Made by a program: the position numbers and the translations under genes. 14,807 nt of DNA from Cyanobacteria bacterium OH_CBB_238 (GTDB taxonomy: Bacteria; Cyanobacteriota; Vampirovibrionia; Gastranaerophilales; Gastranaerophilaceae): assembly GCA_023409995.1 (NCBI GenBank), contig JAEYQN010000155.1, positions 1 through 14,807 on the forward strand, written 5' to 3'. The notes under the pieces are model-generated. The model saw nothing but the letters and a program-made list of their open reading frames with translations, was not told the DNA's origin and searched no databases. Shown here piece after piece: positions 13,075-14,807 of the stretch; positions within the stretch are counted from its first letter, which is position 1, and the number at the start of each line of letters is the position of its first letter.

Positions 13075-14154
13075 TTGATAGATCGTTCGTTTTTATACGA
13101 TGCAGCGCGAAACTTATATGGGAGTATTTCTTATAATAACAATTCTGGTAAGGCGGTTCTTCCATTGCGTTATATTTTGGAACTTACATATAGGTGTAAT
13201 CTTGCTTGTCCATATTGTTATATTGGTGAAGATAGGCAAAAAAATGAGCTTTCAACAGAAGAATGGTTTGATATAATAGACCAAATTCCAATGTATGCAT
13301 TCATTTCTTTGATTGGTGGAGAGGTCCTATTACGGAAAGATTTTTTGAAAATATTTGAAAAAGCTTCTAAGCAAACTTTGGGCAAGGTAAATATCATATC
13401 AAATGGTACATTGATCACAGATGAGATGATCGATAGTTTTATAAAAAATAAGCTTTTATTGCTCTCTATTTCCTTAGACGGTTATGGTGAAAATCATGAT
13501 ATTAACCGAAATAAACAAGGTATATTTGATAAAATCATTTTAAACTTGGAAAAGTTTAATTCAAAGAGAAGGCGTTCTAAGCCAATGTTAGATATAAAAA
13601 CAATAGTTTTGGAAAACAACATGGATGATTTGCCAAAACTATATAAATTATCTTCAAAATTGCGTTCTGATTATTTTTCAATTGCCTTTAAGCGTAACAA
13701 TGAAATAAGACAAAGCTCGGAACTAAGAAATGAGTTTGGAGAAGAGTTCTATTCTGCCACATACCCTTTAGAGCCATACTTTAATATGGAACACTTTAAA
13801 GAAATATATAAAGAGCTTGAGTCATTATCTAAAGCTACCAAAACTAAACTGAGATGGGCTCCGAAGTTTAAGCCAACAGGTGATTTTACTCGAATTGAAC
13901 GGTTCTATAAATTAAAAGATGAGTCCATCAATAAAATTTATAATCCGTGCATTTTTCCATATTCCAATATGTACATAAATCCTGAAGGGGATGTTTATCC
14001 TTGTTTATCTTACAAAATTGGTAATGTAAAAGGTAAAAAATTGCTTGAAGTATATAATGACTCAAAATTTAGATGCTTCAGAAAAAACCTAAAAGCATCT
14101 AAATTATTTACATCTTGTCAGTTGTGTTGTGAGTTATTACCTAAAAACCTATAA
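13075..14154 (+). CDS. Radical SAM enzyme with SPASM-type C-terminal domain
   Basis: This 359-residue enzyme begins at TTG. It has a radical SAM core with the [4Fe-4S] motif CNLACPYC (Cys41, Cys45, Cys48), the SAM-contacting GGE (81-83) within LIGGEVLLRKDF, VNIISNGT and LSISLDG. The C-terminal part has six cysteines (292, 310, 334, 348, 351, 352) in a layout like a SPASM/twitch auxiliary-cluster domain, including NPEGDVYPC and SCQLCC. Such enzymes modify peptides, proteins or small molecules by radical chemistry (PqqE, MoaA, AlbA and heme-pathway relatives). The particular reaction here cannot be read. It follows a TrpD-like gene by two bases. Its last 14 bases overlap the 3' end of the convergent ald gene. 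A nearby small gene (11900-12154, opposite strand) is the only candidate peptide substrate in view, and this link is weak. Confidence 0.85.
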   Translation: MIDRSFLYDAARNLYGSISYNNNSGKAVLPLRYILELTYRCNLACPYCYIGEDRQKNELSTEEWFDIIDQIPMYAFISLIGGEVLLRKDFLKIFEKASKQTLGKVNIISNGTLITDEMIDSFIKNKLLLLSISLDGYGENHDINRNKQGIFDKIILNLEKFNSKRRRSKPMLDIKTIVLENNMDDLPKLYKLSSKLRSDYFSIAFKRNNEIRQSSELRNEFGEEFYSATYPLEPYFNMEHFKEIYKELESLSKATKTKLRWAPKFKPTGDFTRIERFYKLKDESINKIYNPCIFPYSNMYINPEGDVYPCLSYKIGNVKGKKLLEVYNDSKFRCFRKNLKASKLFTSCQLCCELLPKNL

Positions 14155-14807
14155 GCATTGAGAGTTCTGAATATTTCATATTAAGAGATTCTGCCACGGC
14201 TTGATTTGTTAATTTTCCATCATAGGTGTTTACACCTTTGGCCAATTCCGTATAGGCTTTAACAGATTCTATAGGGCCTTTATTTGCTAGGTGCAATAAA
14301 TAAGGTAGTGTTGCATTTGTGAGGCCTATTGTTGACGTTCTGGCAACTGCACCTGGAATATTTGCTACGCTATAGTGAATTACCCCAAATTTTTCAAAAG
14401 TTGGATTGCTGTGTGTTGTAATTCTATCTATGGTTTCAATAACTCCACCTTGGTCTATTGCAACATCAACGATTACTGAGCCTTTTCTCATGTTTTTTAC
14501 AGTGCTTTCTTCTATCAAGTGCGGTGCTTTTTTTCCAGGAATTAGAACTGCGCCTATTAAAACATCTGCTTGAGCTGCTTGATTTGCAAGATTGTAGTGA
14601 TTAGACATATATGTTTTGATCTTTGAGCCAAAGATATTTTCTGCTTGTCTTAGTTTATTTAAATCTATATCTAAGATTCTAACATCAGCACCCATTCCAA
14701 CAGCTATTTTCGCAGCATTTAGTCCTACAATTCCTGCTCCGACAATTACAACTTTTCCAGGTGCAACGCCAGCTATTCCTCCCAAAAGGACTCCAGAGCC
14801 CCCATTG
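14141..14807 (-). CDS. ald: Alanine dehydrogenase, C-terminal part (5' end cut by window)
   Basis: Ald converts L-alanine and NAD+ to pyruvate, ammonium and NADH, and is reversible. The visible ~221 residues are the end of a protein normally about 370 long. They open with NGGSGVLLGGIAGVAPGKVVIVGAG, the start of the NAD-binding Rossmann domain. The chain continues with LDIDLNKLRQ, the catalytic-domain segment VDVAIDQGG and NIPGAVARTST, all standard for alanine dehydrogenase rather than pyridine nucleotide transhydrogenase. A TTG inside this stretch is not the start, because the reading frame continues past the window edge with family-typical sequence. The 3' end overlaps the convergent radical SAM gene by 14 bases and no terminator is visible between them. 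Confidence 0.95.
   Translation of the reverse strand, partial: NGGSGVLLGGIAGVAPGKVVIVGAGIVGLNAAKIAVGMGADVRILDIDLNKLRQAENIFGSKIKTYMSNHYNLANQAAQADVLIGAVLIPGKKAPHLIEESTVKNMRKGSVIVDVAIDQGGVIETIDRITTHSNPTFEKFGVIHYSVANIPGAVARTSTIGLTNATLPYLLHLANKGPIESVKAYTELAKGVNTYDGKLTNQAVAESLNMKYSELSMLIGF

Noticed and set aside
11900..14154. A ribosomally made, modified peptide (RiPP) cluster with the 84-residue protein as precursor
   Set aside because: The small gene is on the opposite strand, has a single cysteine, no evident leader/core split or Gly-Gly site, and there is no exporter or protease gene. It is kept only as a weak possibility under the findings.

Overview
The window is an AT-rich (roughly one-third G+C), densely coded stretch of bacterial chromosome with 17 protein genes, two of them cut by the window edges. 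No rRNA, tRNA, insertion sequence, prophage or CRISPR array is visible, and no gene-free stretch exceeds about 200 bases. Several features suggest a non-photosynthetic relative of Cyanobacteria (Vampirovibrionia/Melainabacteria, for example Gastranaerophilales). The MurJ flippase has a TM2 sequence that I recall from cyanobacterial MurJ. A small membrane protein resembles Tic20. An outer-membrane barrel protein shows a diderm envelope. FlhB sits beside a FliA-like sigma factor. This placement is inferred from remembered family patterns, not from a search.

Left part (1-4844, minus strand): this is an envelope block. Transcription appears to start near 4870 and runs through a YtxH-like gene, a DUF948-like gene and a second YtxH-like gene. 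It may then continue into a SpoIID-domain protein, MurJ (lipid II flippase) and a TsaC/YrdC-type tRNA-modification enzyme cut by the left edge. The last three genes overlap one another. A 59-bp imperfect palindrome lies just before the SpoIID gene and overlaps both its ribosome-binding region and a possible internal promoter.

Middle (5046-8850, plus strand): a porin-like outer-membrane protein is followed by a strong intrinsic terminator. Next come a nine-repeat TPR protein overlapping a Tic20-like four-helix membrane protein, and then a 1-Cys-type peroxiredoxin.

Right-middle (8859-12154, minus strand): an unknown 84-residue basic-tailed protein is followed by maf (nucleotide pyrophosphatase), apt (adenine salvage), flhB (flagellar-type export gate) and a FliA/WhiG-like sigma factor 13 bases behind flhB. 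The last pair joins flagellar or type III export to its probable transcription factor.

Right end (12326-14807): two tightly coupled plus-strand genes encode a stand-alone, degenerate TrpD-like phosphoribosyltransferase-fold protein and a radical SAM protein with a Cys-rich SPASM-type tail. They diverge from the 84-residue gene. The radical SAM gene ends inside the 3' end of an oppositely oriented alanine dehydrogenase gene that is cut by the right edge. The TrpD-like/radical SAM pair is the best candidate for an undescribed pathway here. Its substrate cannot be read from the sequence.
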